Source: Clostridia bacterium
GTDB lineage: Bacteria > Bacillota > Clostridia > Oscillospirales > Acutalibacteraceae
Assembly (NCBI GenBank): GCA_017432485.1
Contig: JAFRJB010000072.1
Coordinates: 1 to 61,493, forward strand
Reading direction: 5' to 3'
Length of the DNA: 61,493 bases
This document shows positions 1 through 7,890 of the stretch, in pieces (position 1 is the stretch's first letter; each line of letters begins with the position of its first letter). The notes under the pieces are model-generated. The model saw only the letters and a program-made list of their open reading frames with translations. It searched no databases and was not told the origin of the DNA. The position numbers were made by a program, and so were the translations under genes.

Positions 1-1854
1 ACAAGTAGGTGCTGTTGTCTCGGAAGTGTAGCCGCTGTGAGAACCGCTCGCTACGTAGCCGCAGACTTTACAGCTTCTGGAGTGGGTGCCGTCACCATTG
101 TCTTGCCAAGCGTTCCAATCGTGGTTGGCTAAATCCTGCTTGACATTACAGCCGTTGTTACAATTTTTCCAGTGCTGCGTTGCTGAAGTTTGCCATGCTT
201 GCCCGGTGGTGTTGTGACCGAGTGCCGGGATGTCATTGACATCTTTTGTACCGGTTGCACTGTCACCGCTGAAGGGCGAGGTCGCTGTGTAGCGGGTCGT
301 ACCGACCGATGTACAGGTAGCAGCCGTTTGCACTGCACTTGTGACTACCGCCGCTTGCGATTCGGTGTGAGCACTGTTTCTTTTACAAACTCTGTTTGCC
401 GTGGCGGTCTTGCCGTCACTCGCAAAGGAGAATGTGGTCGCATTCCAATCGTGACCAAGCGCCGGGCGGTCATTGACAGCCTTTGTGGCAGTAGAACTGT
501 CACCGCTAAAGGGTGATGTCGCTGTATATGTAGTCGTACCGACAGTGGTACAAGTTTCATTCGTTGTAGTAGCACTTGTAATACCGCTGCCTAACGAAAC
601 TCTGCCTGTTTGGTCATGCTTACAGCCGGTGGTTTGGCACTGCCTGCTGACATCGGCGCTCTTACCGTCTGCCGCAAAGGAGAAACTTGTGCTGCCGTAG
701 TTGTGGTTGAAATTCGCGGAGTAGCCGCAAGTAGCCTCCTGACAAGTTCCTTTATGTTGTGAATCATTACCCGATATATCGGTGTAGTTGTAACTATGGT
801 TCGCATTGGTCGAATACGACATATAGAATGTCGTGGCAGCCGTTATCTGGGTCGGGCTGTAGGAACCTCCCGAGTGGTGCTGCGTGGAATCATAATACTT
901 CGTAACATTGGTTGCGCCGGACGGTGCGCTCGGCGTTTGATTATAGTAAGCGCTCGAGGTTGTACTGCCGCCCCATGTAGAGGAAGCATTACCATTTGTA
1001 TGCCATTTCCAGGTAATGGTATAACTCGGGTTGGTCGCCGTAATGGTACATGTGCGGTTAGTCGAACTGCCCTTGCTGTCTTTCAATACAGTGCTACCGT
1101 ATTTGACACCGATGGTAGCTGTCGTATACCAGGGGCTTGCTGTCGCCATGGCGGAAGAACTGACTGCAATATTACCGCTTGACTCGCTATAACCGGTACC
1201 GGAAACCACATAGGTGGTAGAGGACTGGTTGTACCACTCCACACCGTACTGGTCATAAATCGTGCCCTTAGAAATCGTAGAAGTCACCGTGCCGCTGGTC
1301 GGTACCGTTACATTGGTGCCGGAGAGGCTGTTCATATACTGCGGGCTCGGGAAATAGCCGGAGTCAACACTTGTAGTACCGGATGTAACATCCTCGTGAC
1401 CCCACAGGTCTGCGCCTGAGCATTCTAGTTCGCTGGTTGTACAAATGGTAACGCCGCCGACAGTCAAGGTTAATGTACCTTTCCAAGTACGCCAGCCGCC
1501 GCCATCCAGGTCAACTTTGCAGTAAATTTTAGTCGGGAAATAGCCGGCAGTGGTAGTGAAGCTCTTCGTAACATCATTACCGCTGTTTGAAGAGTCGGTA
1601 TAGCCGGTTAATTCAATGGTTTTTTCGTCATTATCGGCACCGTTTTTATTGCGGGTGACGACATAGACCCTTGAGCCGGCATTATCGTTGGAGTCGGCGT
1701 TGTTGGTGGTGTGCATCTTCGCCGTACCGCTGTAGGTGCCTGCACCGGCACTTGCCACGGTTGCGGTCGGTTGCGCAAACACCCAACAGGAGAAGAGAAG
1801 CACCACTACCAAAAACAGTGAAAACTCTCTCTTGAGGAATGATTTAGCCTTCAT
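1..1854 (-). CDS. Secreted cysteine-repeat protein, C-terminus cut by window edge
   Basis: An open frame of 618 codons runs from an ATG at 1854 to the window edge with no stop, so the C-terminus is missing. The N-terminus is a clear signal peptide (MKAKSFLKREF, a hydrophobic stretch, cleavage probably after WVFA). The mature part is rich in Thr, Ser, Gly and Asn. From about residue 390 it has repeats of the kind seen in clostridial surface proteins: an ALGHDW-like turn, then a THSRSCKVCG-like CxxC block, then TATSPFSGDS. At least three imperfect repeats are visible. A purine-rich AAAGGGGG lies 11 bases before the ATG. I do not recognise a catalytic domain. The function is probably at the cell surface (adhesin-like or glycan-binding), which is inference. 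It is co-oriented with the glycan locus but separated from it by 500 bp of repeats and a terminator. Confidence 0.8.
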   Translation of the reverse strand, partial: MKAKSFLKREFSLFLVVVLLFSCWVFAQPTATVASAGAGTYSGTAKMHTTNNADSNDNAGSRVYVVTRNKNGADNDEKTIELTGYTDSSNSGNDVTKSFTTTAGYFPTKIYCKVDLDGGGWRTWKGTLTLTVGGVTICTTSELECSGADLWGHEDVTSGTTSVDSGYFPSPQYMNSLSGTNVTVPTSGTVTSTISKGTIYDQYGVEWYNQSSTTYVVSGTGYSESSGNIAVSSSAMATASPWYTTATIGVKYGSTVLKDSKGSSTNRTCTITATNPSYTITWKWHTNGNASSTWGGSTTSSAYYNQTPSAPSGATNVTKYYDSTQHHSGGSYSPTQITAATTFYMSYSTNANHSYNYTDISGNDSQHKGTCQEATCGYSANFNHNYGSTSFSFAADGKSADVSRQCQTTGCKHDQTGRVSLGSGITSATTTNETCTTVGTTTYTATSPFSGDSSTATKAVNDRPALGHDWNATTFSFASDGKTATANRVCKRNSAHTESQAAVVTSAVQTAATCTSVGTTRYTATSPFSGDSATGTKDVNDIPALGHNTTGQAWQTSATQHWKNCNNGCNVKQDLANHDWNAWQDNGDGTHSRSCKVCGYVASGSHSGYTSETTAPTC

Positions 1855-1919
1855 ATGCAGAAAGCCCCCTTTCGCGATTTAGACATAGTTATTGCATTAA
1901 ACTACTTCTATACACAATT

Positions 1920-1955
1920 ATTATATAATAGTACGCCATATTTTGGAATTGTCAG
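1920..1955 (-). promoter_or_regulatory. Candidate promoter of the secreted repeat protein
   Basis: Two overlapping minus-strand sigma-A-like readings exist: CTGACA, 16 bases, TACTAT (1950-1955 and 1928-1933), or TTCCAA, 17 bases, TATAAT (1943-1948 and 1920-1925). Either gives a leader of about 65 to 70 bases before the ATG at 1854. The region is AT-rich, so this is a moderate call. Confidence 0.4.
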
Positions 1956-2044
1956 AAAGTGAGAATTTTTTATTATTAACTTGTGAAAACTATATAAAAA
2001 ACGCACAAAATATCGCGTGTCTTTTAGTTAACTTTGTTAATTAA

Positions 2045-2274
2045 ACAAATAAGGATTTGTGGAGCCCTTGCGGCTCCCAAATCCTTATTTGTCAGTTTTC
2101 AGTTTTCAGCTTTCAGTTTTCAGTTTCACCCACCGCGCGCTCTGCGCGCACCGCCCTTGATAGGGCGGTTTCATAAAATGCAAGGCGTAGCCTTGCGACT
2201 GAACACTAAACACTGAACACTGAACACTCAAATAAGGATTTGCGCGCTCGGAGAGCGCGACAAATCCTTATTTG
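2045..2274. repeat. Element bounded by two long hairpins with the same arms
   Basis: This 230-bp non-coding stretch lies in the 507-bp gap between the first two genes. It starts and ends with palindromes sharing one arm: ACAAATAAGGATTTG paired with its complement at 2045-2092, and CAAATAAGGATTTG paired with its complement at 2229-2274. Each has a different GC-rich inner stem (GGAGCC/GGCTCC and CGCGCTC/GAGCGCG). Between them are short direct repeats of TCAGTTT (2092-2126), a GC-rich stretch with small inverted repeats (about 2128-2172), an AAGGCGTAGCCTT palindrome, and direct repeats of ACTGAACACT (2200-2229). No protein-coding signal is seen. It resembles a miniature, possibly mobile, palindromic element. 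Confidence 0.6.
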
Positions 2275-2282
2275 TCGCAGAC

Positions 2283-2334
2283 AAAAGCCTGCTGATGAAA
2301 CCACAATATTTTGTGATTGAATCAGCAGGCTTTT
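2283..2334 (-). terminator. Terminator-like hairpin after the 248-residue membrane protein gene
   Basis: AAAAGCCTGCTGAT at 2283-2296 pairs perfectly with 2321-2334. The 24-base loop holds a second small stem (CACAA/TTGTG). On the minus strand the stem is followed by TTTTGTCT. It lies 28 bp past the stop at 2362 and probably ends the glycan-locus transcript. The symmetric A/T ends would also work from the other side. Confidence 0.6.
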
Positions 2335-2361
2335 CTACAATTAGTACCTGTTAAAAAATAC

Positions 2362-3108
2362 TTACAGCAGTTTTTCTATCTTTTTCACAAGCGCACTTTG
2401 GCGGTTTTGGCGCACATAAAAGTAGCCGAAACACACTGTGTAAACGAACCAAAAACACACCGAAAAACTGCGAAATAATGTGTCCTGCTCCCCGCTTACA
2501 AAGTGCCAAACCGTGTTTGCCAAAACAAGCGCATTGCCAAAGCCTAACCATAGGAACATACTCTCAAAATCCGCCTGTTTTTTCTTCTTTTTTGGAGCGC
2601 TTTTTTGCGGCAATAATACCGCTACCGCGGCGAGCAACAGGCACAGCGCCGCGAGCACAGCAAAGGGCACTTGCTCTGCCGAAAACGGCAGCAATCCGTA
2701 TTGTGTATCCCCGCTTACATTTGCCATCACGCCGAAAACGGCGGCAAAGAGTTGGATGCCGGCAACAGCCGCTTTTTCCTTTAACTGCGCCTGACCTGCC
2801 CACTTGAGCAGCCACAGGCAGCACAGCAGCGGCAGCACAACAAAGAACTGCGCGCGCTCAAACAGCGTGCCGACCGCCTGCAGTACTAAAAGGAAAAGAA
2901 AACTTATTTTTATATTATTTATTACCAATAATAAGAGGGCACTTGTCAGCGCACAAAACGGGAACACAAAGTACCTTAACTGCGTAACCTCGAAACTCTT
3001 GACATACCCTTGCTGTTTAACAAAAGAATAGAGGAAAATGAGCGCAAGGAAATAGCACCCTAAAAGGATGGCGGTTTTCTTTTTACCGATTTGCGGTTCG
3101 TTTTTCAT
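2362..3108 (-). CDS. Polytopic membrane protein, small partner of pair A
   Basis: 248 residues with an ATG preceded by AGGAG five bases upstream. It is almost entirely hydrophobic: about five membrane segments, a basic linker near residue 173 (SAPKKKKKQ), then three more. I do not recognise the family. Size and layout match two other proteins here (7127-7873 and 9579-10340), each of which directly follows a membrane protein of about 420 residues. The large partner of this one is probably the gene at 3869-5140, from which it is separated by 760 bp of repeats. The role is unknown. Given the glycan context it could serve in export, flipping or assembly of a lipid-linked product, but nothing in the sequence proves this. 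Confidence 0.75.
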   Translation of the reverse strand: MKNEPQIGKKKTAILLGCYFLALIFLYSFVKQQGYVKSFEVTQLRYFVFPFCALTSALLLLVINNIKISFLFLLVLQAVGTLFERAQFFVVLPLLCCLWLLKWAGQAQLKEKAAVAGIQLFAAVFGVMANVSGDTQYGLLPFSAEQVPFAVLAALCLLLAAVAVLLPQKSAPKKKKKQADFESMFLWLGFGNALVLANTVWHFVSGEQDTLFRSFSVCFWFVYTVCFGYFYVRQNRQSALVKKIEKLL

Positions 3109-3868
3109 AAAAACTCCTGTCTATACAGCGCTGCGCACCGCGTGATGTTTGTGCCGGGCAAAAGCTTGGTGGCAAGGCGCAGCCTTGCATTTAAATGTAG
3201 AAATTAGAATGTAGAATGTAGAATTGTGGTGGCAACACTTTGTGTTGCATTGTAAAGACCTCGCGACGTTGCTCGAGGTGACAAACAGGCTGTCATTCCG
3301 AGCGTAGCCGAGGAATCCTTAGAGCGTAGCGGATCGGGTGCGGGTGTCCCGCCCACTAATTCCGAATTTCGCACTCCGCATTCCGAATTGATACTATCAT
3401 TCCGAGTGCTTTTTCCCTTGTCATTCCGAGCATAGCCGAGGAATCTTTCTATTCTTACCTGTTTAAGATCTTTCGGCAAGCTCAAGATGACAAACAGGCT
3501 GTCATTCCAAGCGTAGCAGAGGAATCCTTAGAGCGTAGCGGATCGGGTGCGGGTGTCCCGCCCACTAATTCCGAATTCCGCACTCCGCATTCCGAATTGA
3601 TACTGTCATTCCAAGTGCTTTTTCCCTTGTCATTCCGAGCGTAGCCGAGGAATCTTTCTATTCTTACCTGTTTAAGATCTTTCGGCAAGCTCAAGATGAC
3701 AAACAGGCTGTCATTCCGAGCGTAGCCGAGGAATCCTTAGAGCGTAGCGGATCGGGTGCGGGTGTCCCGCCCACCATATTGGCGTAGCCGATATTTCATT
3801 CCCGAAGGGAATTTCATCACGAAGTGATTTCATCTGCGCAGCAGATTTCATTGTGAACGTAAGTAAAC
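3109..3868. repeat. Repeat block with a 209-bp tandem array
   Basis: A 760-bp non-coding gap made of repeat modules. An AAGGCGCAGCCTT palindrome, a TAGAATG-type stretch and a TTGTGTTGCATTGTAAAG module (3170-3290) are followed by a tandem array with a period of exactly 209 bp: copies start at 3291 and 3500, and a partial third runs from 3709 to about 3771. Each unit holds CATTCCGAGCGTAGCCGAGG, GTGTCCCGCC, a chain of ATTCCGAATT/CGCACTCCG, and TTTCGGCAAGCTCAAGATGA. Copies differ at only a few bases, so the duplication is recent. Short open frames here (3204-3485, 3482-3694) are translations of the repeat. Confidence 0.85.
3776..3852. repeat. Chain of four mini-hairpins separated by TTTCAT
   Basis: Four small palindromes follow one another, each ending in TTTCAT: ATATTGGC/GCCGATAT, TCCC-GAA-GGGA, TCAC-GAA-GTGA and TCTGC-GCA-GCAGA. 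The stems differ but the spacing and the TTTCAT joint are kept. It ends 17 bp before the stop of the gene at 3869. Confidence 0.7.
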
Positions 3869-5140
3869 TTATGTGTACGGGTCAAAGAAAGTTATCGCAT
3901 AAATCAGGTAATATATGAGCACTTCCCTGCTGCCGACAAACTGCGGCAGGAGCGCTTTTATCTTATCGCCATCCTTCTCACGGTAGAGAATATATAAAAA
4001 CAGTGTAAACTGAATGAGCAGCGCGTGGGTCATCCAGCGCGGCACATCCGGCGAAAAGAGCGTGCCGATAATCGCGGTAAACGGAAACTGCACAATGCAT
4101 AAAAAGTAAGTGAATTTTTGCAAAGCACTGCCAGCCTTTATTTTCATTACCCAATATTTTGTGAACAACACATAAAGCGGCACCGACAAGAGTACCAATA
4201 ACAAAAGCTGCAGCCTGACACCCGGGATTTGCGCATAAAACTGTGAAATGTTTTTTAATTGCCAATAAACGGAATTGACCATTTGCGCAAAAAAACCGCC
4301 GGTAGTTAGCAGCGGCTCGCTGCGCACCTGCGCATAAGAAAGCACGCCTTCTTCGTAGTGCTTATAGAGCGAGTAATCGTAATAAATATAATAAGTATCA
4401 TCAAAAGAGCGGTTGCGCGCATCTAATTGGCGGTTAAATTCTTCCATGGAATACTTCAAAGTGCTCTGCTCTTTGGTAATCAGGTAAATGCCCAGCACTG
4501 CCGCCACGGTGAGGCTAAGTACAAAAACTGCCCACAGCCCGATGCGCTCTTTTTTGGTTGCCGCAGTGGCAATGTGATAGAGCAGTAAAATGGCAAAAAA
4601 CACAATGTAACTGAGCACACTCGAAAAGTGCACCAGCAGTGAAGCGACAAATAGAAACGGAATTAAATATTTTAAGTATTTATTCGCAAGAAACACTAAA
4701 AACAGCGCAGCAAAAAACAGCCAGTATTCATCGAGCATACCGAGTTCATACGTAAAGACCGAAAACGTGCAGGGCCCCGAGAGGAAAAAGAGCGAGAGCA
4801 CCAACATCACTTTTCTGCCTGCTGCATCGGTTTGCGCGCACACTATCTTTGCCAGCATAAACGCAACAAAGGCAAACAGCAGCAAGGTCAGCACTGTCAG
4901 GTAGACATTGAGTTGACCGACTAAGACCTCTTTAAAAAACAGGTGGTATATCGCGCCCGGCAAGAATTTGGTGGCAAAGCCGAAACTGAAATCCACCAAA
5001 TGGTAGGTGTAGGTAATATTATCTGCCTGCCACAGTTTAAAGTGATTAATCACAATAAAATTGTAGAGCACTACAAAGGCGAAGAAAAACACCCCATACC
5101 GCAGCCATTGCCTATTCGGTTGTTGTTTTTTATGTTTCAT
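3869..5140 (-). CDS. Polytopic membrane protein, large partner of pair A
   Basis: 423 residues from the ATG at 5140 (MKHKKQQPNRQW), one base after the stop of the GT2 gene. A longer frame upstream only overlaps GT2. About ten to twelve membrane segments. It is paralogous to the proteins at 7891-9144 and 10354-11610: all three share an early loop reading VNH/INH...VD(F/Y)S.GF..K.LPGA..HL, a middle GM.D..W.F segment followed by NKYLKY/F.(I/V)P, and a late RW.(S/T)HA motif. The size and co-transcription with a polyprenyl-phosphate type GT2 suggest a GT-C fold glycosyltransferase, a Wzy/EpsG-like polymerase or a ligase. This is inference, as I see no decisive catalytic motif. Confidence 0.8.
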   Translation of the reverse strand: MKHKKQQPNRQWLRYGVFFFAFVVLYNFIVINHFKLWQADNITYTYHLVDFSFGFATKFLPGAIYHLFFKEVLVGQLNVYLTVLTLLLFAFVAFMLAKIVCAQTDAAGRKVMLVLSLFFLSGPCTFSVFTYELGMLDEYWLFFAALFLVFLANKYLKYLIPFLFVASLLVHFSSVLSYIVFFAILLLYHIATAATKKERIGLWAVFVLSLTVAAVLGIYLITKEQSTLKYSMEEFNRQLDARNRSFDDTYYIYYDYSLYKHYEEGVLSYAQVRSEPLLTTGGFFAQMVNSVYWQLKNISQFYAQIPGVRLQLLLLVLLSVPLYVLFTKYWVMKIKAGSALQKFTYFLCIVQFPFTAIIGTLFSPDVPRWMTHALLIQFTLFLYILYREKDGDKIKALLPQFVGSREVLIYYLIYAITFFDPYT

Positions 5141-5141
5141 C

Positions 5142-6086
5142 TTAATAGTGAATCCTTTTTTCTTCTTCGATTTGTACACCGCCGCCTTTGTTAGCGGCTT
5201 TGAGTGCACTCTCTGTAAGCACTGCACCGCAGCACAACATCGCCGAGAGTATGAGCCAACCCAAGCGCGCGAGCAACGCGGTGGAAAGCGCCTCATAGCC
5301 GCACTGCGACAGGCGCGGCAAAAAGCCCGCAAAGCATTCAATCAGCCCTGCAACACCCATCACAGTCCCTGTCCAAAACATGCGGCGCGGCAGCACCGGC
5401 GGCGAAGCCGCAATCCAGCTAAGAGCCAATTCAAAATACTTTTTAATGGTAAAATTCGACTGACCGGCAGTGCGCCTGTCTTGCGTGTAATGAAGCAGTT
5501 TTCTGTTTTTGACATTGCGGTTGAGAATGTCGCGCAAAAACGGTTCGTTTTGTTCGTTGGCGAAAAGCGCTGCTTTCAAGCGCTTATCGATTAGTTCAAA
5601 ATCTGTCGCATGCGGTATGAGCTTCATCCCAAACACGGCATTCATCACCAGGTAAAAGAGCGTGCGCACACCATACATCAGTTTATTCTCGCGGCTTTTG
5701 CTCTTTACCCCAAAAACCACATCGTGCCCCTGCTCCCAAGCGCCGACAAAATCCGGGATTAACTCCGGCGGGTTCTGCAAATCCGCATGCAGCAGTACCA
5801 CGCAGTCCCCTTTCGCCTGCTCTACGGCATAGAAGATTGCTTTATTGTAGCCGTAATTGCGCTTTAAGAAAACGGCTTTACAGCGCGCATCTTTCGCGCA
5901 CAGTGTTTCGATGATTTCCCGCGAGGCATCGGTAGAACCGTCATCAAAAAAGACAAGTTCCGTTTCATAATCCGGCATCGCGTTCATCACCTTCACCGTG
6001 CGCTCGTACAACTGCTGCAGGCACTCCTGCTCGTTGTAGACCGGCACGGAAATAGTGATGCGTTTTTTTCGGGTGATTTGTTCCAT
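5142..6086 (-). CDS. GT2 family polyprenyl-phosphate type glycosyltransferase
   Basis: 314 residues from the ATG at 6086 (MEQITRKKRITISVPVYNE); the longer open frame upstream is repeat DNA. It has the layout of ArnC/GtrB/dolichyl-phosphate mannose synthase-like enzymes: a GT-A domain (about residues 1-225) with VPVYNEQE, FFDDGSTDASRE, NYGYNKA and HADLQNPPEL, then two membrane segments near residues 240-300. Such enzymes move a sugar from a nucleotide to a polyprenyl phosphate on the inner face of the membrane, for later use by a membrane GT-C enzyme. The downstream membrane protein, one base away, is the natural candidate. The first Asp usual in the DADLQ motif is His here. It is the last gene before the repeat-rich gap on its 5' side. 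Confidence 0.85.
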   Translation of the reverse strand: MEQITRKKRITISVPVYNEQECLQQLYERTVKVMNAMPDYETELVFFDDGSTDASREIIETLCAKDARCKAVFLKRNYGYNKAIFYAVEQAKGDCVVLLHADLQNPPELIPDFVGAWEQGHDVVFGVKSKSRENKLMYGVRTLFYLVMNAVFGMKLIPHATDFELIDKRLKAALFANEQNEPFLRDILNRNVKNRKLLHYTQDRRTAGQSNFTIKKYFELALSWIAASPPVLPRRMFWTGTVMGVAGLIECFAGFLPRLSQCGYEALSTALLARLGWLILSAMLCCGAVLTESALKAANKGGGVQIEEEKRIHY

Positions 6087-6129
6087 AGTGGTTACCTTAA
6101 TATATTTTTGAATGTTGAATGTTGAATTA

Positions 6130-6700
6130 TGGTGGCAAGGCAGAGCCTTGCATTTTAATGTAGAAATTAGAATGTAAAAATGTAGAATTATTGTGGCAAC
6201 ACTTTGTGTTGCATTGTAAAGATCTCTCCGCTTCGGTCGAGAAGACAAATTTGGAAATCGGGATGACAAAATGGAAAGTCGAGATGACATTAAATCTGTC
6301 ATTCCAAGTTCTTTATTCTGTCATTCCGAGCACTTTATTCTGTCATTCCAAGCACTTTATTCTGTCATTCCGAGCGCTTTATTCTGTCATTCCGAGCGTA
6401 GCCGAGGAATCTTTCTATTCTTACCTGTTTAAGATCTTTCGGCAAGCTCAAGATGACAAACAGGCTGTCATTCCGAGCGTAGCCAAGGAATCCTTAGAGC
6501 GTAGCGGATCGGGTGCGGGTGTCCCGCCCACTAATTCCGAATTCCGCACTCCGAATTCCGAATTGATACTGTCATTCCAAGCACTTTATTCTGTCATTCC
6601 GAGCGTAGTCGAGGAATCTTTCTATTCTTACCTGTTTAAGATCTTTCGGCAAGCTCAAGATGACAAACAGGCTGTCATTCCGAGCGTAGCCGAGGAATCC
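6130..6700. repeat. Mosaic repeat block with a 22-bp tandem array
   Basis: The 614-bp gap upstream of the GT2 gene. From 6130 it repeats the modules seen at 3170-3290. At 6296 a 22-bp unit (CTGTCATTCCGAGCACTTTATT) begins and recurs at 6318, 6340, 6362 and 6384. It leads into a copy of the 209-bp unit (about 6472-6690) with CATTCCGAGCGTAGCCGAGG and TTTCGGCAAGCTCAAGATGA. The units are contiguous with no unique spacers, so this is not CRISPR. A 191-codon open frame (6191-6766) is translated repeat and is not called. Confidence 0.85.
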
Positions 6701-6976
6701 TTACAATTCTATCTCATTCCAATTCGGATTTTTCTGTTCTACCAGCCAATTTTTCTTTTCTCTTGACCAATTCTTTAATTGCTTTTCTCTGGAAATCGCC
6801 GCATAAGCATCTGTAGTGGTTTCAAAATAAACCAGTTTAGAAACATTATATTTTTTCGTAAAGCCATCTATCAATTTATGCTTGTGTTCATAAATTCTTC
6901 TTTCTAAATCATTTGTAACACCTATATACATTACTTTGTTATTCCAATTAGTTAATATGTAAATATAGTAATTCAT
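6701..6976 (-). CDS. GIY-YIG family single-domain nuclease (YhbQ/UPF0213 type)
   Basis: 91 residues starting MNYYIYILTN; an AAGGA lies nine bases before the ATG. The family motif is complete: YYIYIL and, after a turn, YIGVTNDLERRIYEHK, then F..KY....LVYFE and EKQLKNWSREKK. The family has a GIY-YIG endonuclease fold, with the catalytic Tyr, Arg (RRIYEH) and a late acidic residue. The biological role of these small stand-alone members is poorly defined. The gene stands alone, with repeat blocks directly on both sides: its last codons run into AGGAATCC-type repeat sequence and its start is followed on the upstream side by the inverted form, CCTCGACTACGCTCGGGATGA. That placement suggests it moves with, or acts on, these repeats (inference). 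Confidence 0.85.
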   Translation of the reverse strand: MNYYIYILTNWNNKVMYIGVTNDLERRIYEHKHKLIDGFTKKYNVSKLVYFETTTDAYAAISREKQLKNWSREKKNWLVEQKNPNWNEIEL

Positions 6977-6999
6977 TAAAACTGTCCTTGTGTTAAGAT

Positions 7000-7101
7000 C
7001 CCTCGACTACGCTCGGGATGACAAATTTGGGAATCGGGATGACAAATTTGGAAATCGGGATGACAAATTTGGAAATTGGGATGACAAATTTGGAAATTGG
7101 G
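7000..7101. repeat. 21-bp tandem repeat
   Basis: A CCTCGACTACGCTCGGGATGA copy is followed by a 21-bp unit (GGGATGACAAATTTGGAAATC) starting at 7015, 7036, 7057 and 7078 with one or two differences. It lies between the GIY-YIG gene and the membrane protein at 7127. Open frames on both strands here are repeat translations. Confidence 0.8.
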
Positions 7102-7126
7102 AAGAAATATCTTTTTACCGCACAGT

Positions 7127-7873
7127 TTATTTTTCGCTTCGTTGCGGCAGTTCCTCAAGCAGCAGCACCGCGACCGTACACAGCGGGAAAATCGCTTGCA
7201 CAAAAGTCAACCCCACTGCCGCAAACCACGCAAGGTATGCAATTTGTTCAAGCAGTGTCAAACAGCACAGCACACCCATTAATATAAGGGTGTTTTTTTG
7301 TGCCTTTTTCTTTTTAAGCAGGTAAAGCGTAATACCTGTGAAAACAAAAATCACCGCCGAAAAGCAAAGGCTGATATAGTCAATTTGTTGCTCCGGCGTT
7401 TTCAGTTGTTGAAAAATCGCGACGGCGCTGACCACAATCGATGCAATCAGGTTTATCTGCAAAAGAAAGAAGAAAACCGTGACAAACGAATTGCTCATAC
7501 CGCTTTTAGACTTCCTGCCTTTTTTAGCGGTAGGGGCTGTGCCGGCGTTTTGTGCATTCACTGCCGCGGCAATGAGCACCAATGGGGGCAGACACAAACA
7601 CGCATAAGCAGCATAGTGCTGTAACGCTAAATCGCTATGCATAAGCCCTGCTAAAGCGCACACTGCAGGCACAGCCTGCACCAGAGCGGCTGCAAGATAG
7701 CAAAGCGCTTTTTTGCTTAAAGCTAAGAGCGCAATCACCGAGAGGATGAAAGCGGCAAAAAGCACGATATCCCACCATACAAAAGCAGTCTTGAAAAACA
7801 AGGATGACACATAGAGCGAAAAGGCAAAGAGCGGAATTAAAAATAATAACAAAAATGACTTTTTACGATTCAA
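7127..7873 (-). CDS. Polytopic membrane protein, small partner of pair B
   Basis: The frame opens at a GTG at 7894, but AGGAGG lies within it and a TTG follows ten bases after, giving MNRKKSFLLLFL and 248 residues, the same length as its counterpart at 2362. About four or five membrane segments, a basic linker (KKGRKSKS, near residue 120), then three or four more. No family is recognised. Its reading frame begins inside the end of the large partner (stop at 7891 if GTG is used), which indicates co-translation. Same architecture as the proteins at 2362-3108 and 9579-10340, although sequence identity looks low. The start is uncertain by seven codons. Confidence 0.75.
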   Translation of the reverse strand: MNRKKSFLLLFLIPLFAFSLYVSSLFFKTAFVWWDIVLFAAFILSVIALLALSKKALCYLAAALVQAVPAVCALAGLMHSDLALQHYAAYACLCLPPLVLIAAAVNAQNAGTAPTAKKGRKSKSGMSNSFVTVFFFLLQINLIASIVVSAVAIFQQLKTPEQQIDYISLCFSAVIFVFTGITLYLLKKKKAQKNTLILMGVLCCLTLLEQIAYLAWFAAVGLTFVQAIFPLCTVAVLLLEELPQRSEK

Positions 7874-7890
7874 TATAATTGCCCCTCCTC

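Noticed and set aside
1..575. Plus- and minus-strand frames of 60 to 108 codons
   Set aside because: All are shadows of the uninterrupted minus-strand frame of the secreted repeat protein.
1..700. Zinc-finger reading of the CxxC blocks
   Set aside because: The protein has a signal peptide and is repeat-rich; paired cysteines alone do not show a DNA-binding zinc finger.
3204..3694. Two open frames with nearly identical protein products (MSLPKDLKQVRIERFLGYAR)
   Set aside because: They are translations of the 209-bp tandem repeat, with no ribosome-binding site and no homologous fold.
6296..6405. Possible CRISPR array
   Set aside because: The 22-bp units are contiguous with no unique spacers, the units themselves vary, and no cas gene is near.
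6191..6766. 191-codon plus-strand open frame
   Set aside because: Runs through the 22-bp array and mosaic repeats and into the 3' end of the GIY-YIG gene; the product is repeated VIPSVAEES-like sequence.
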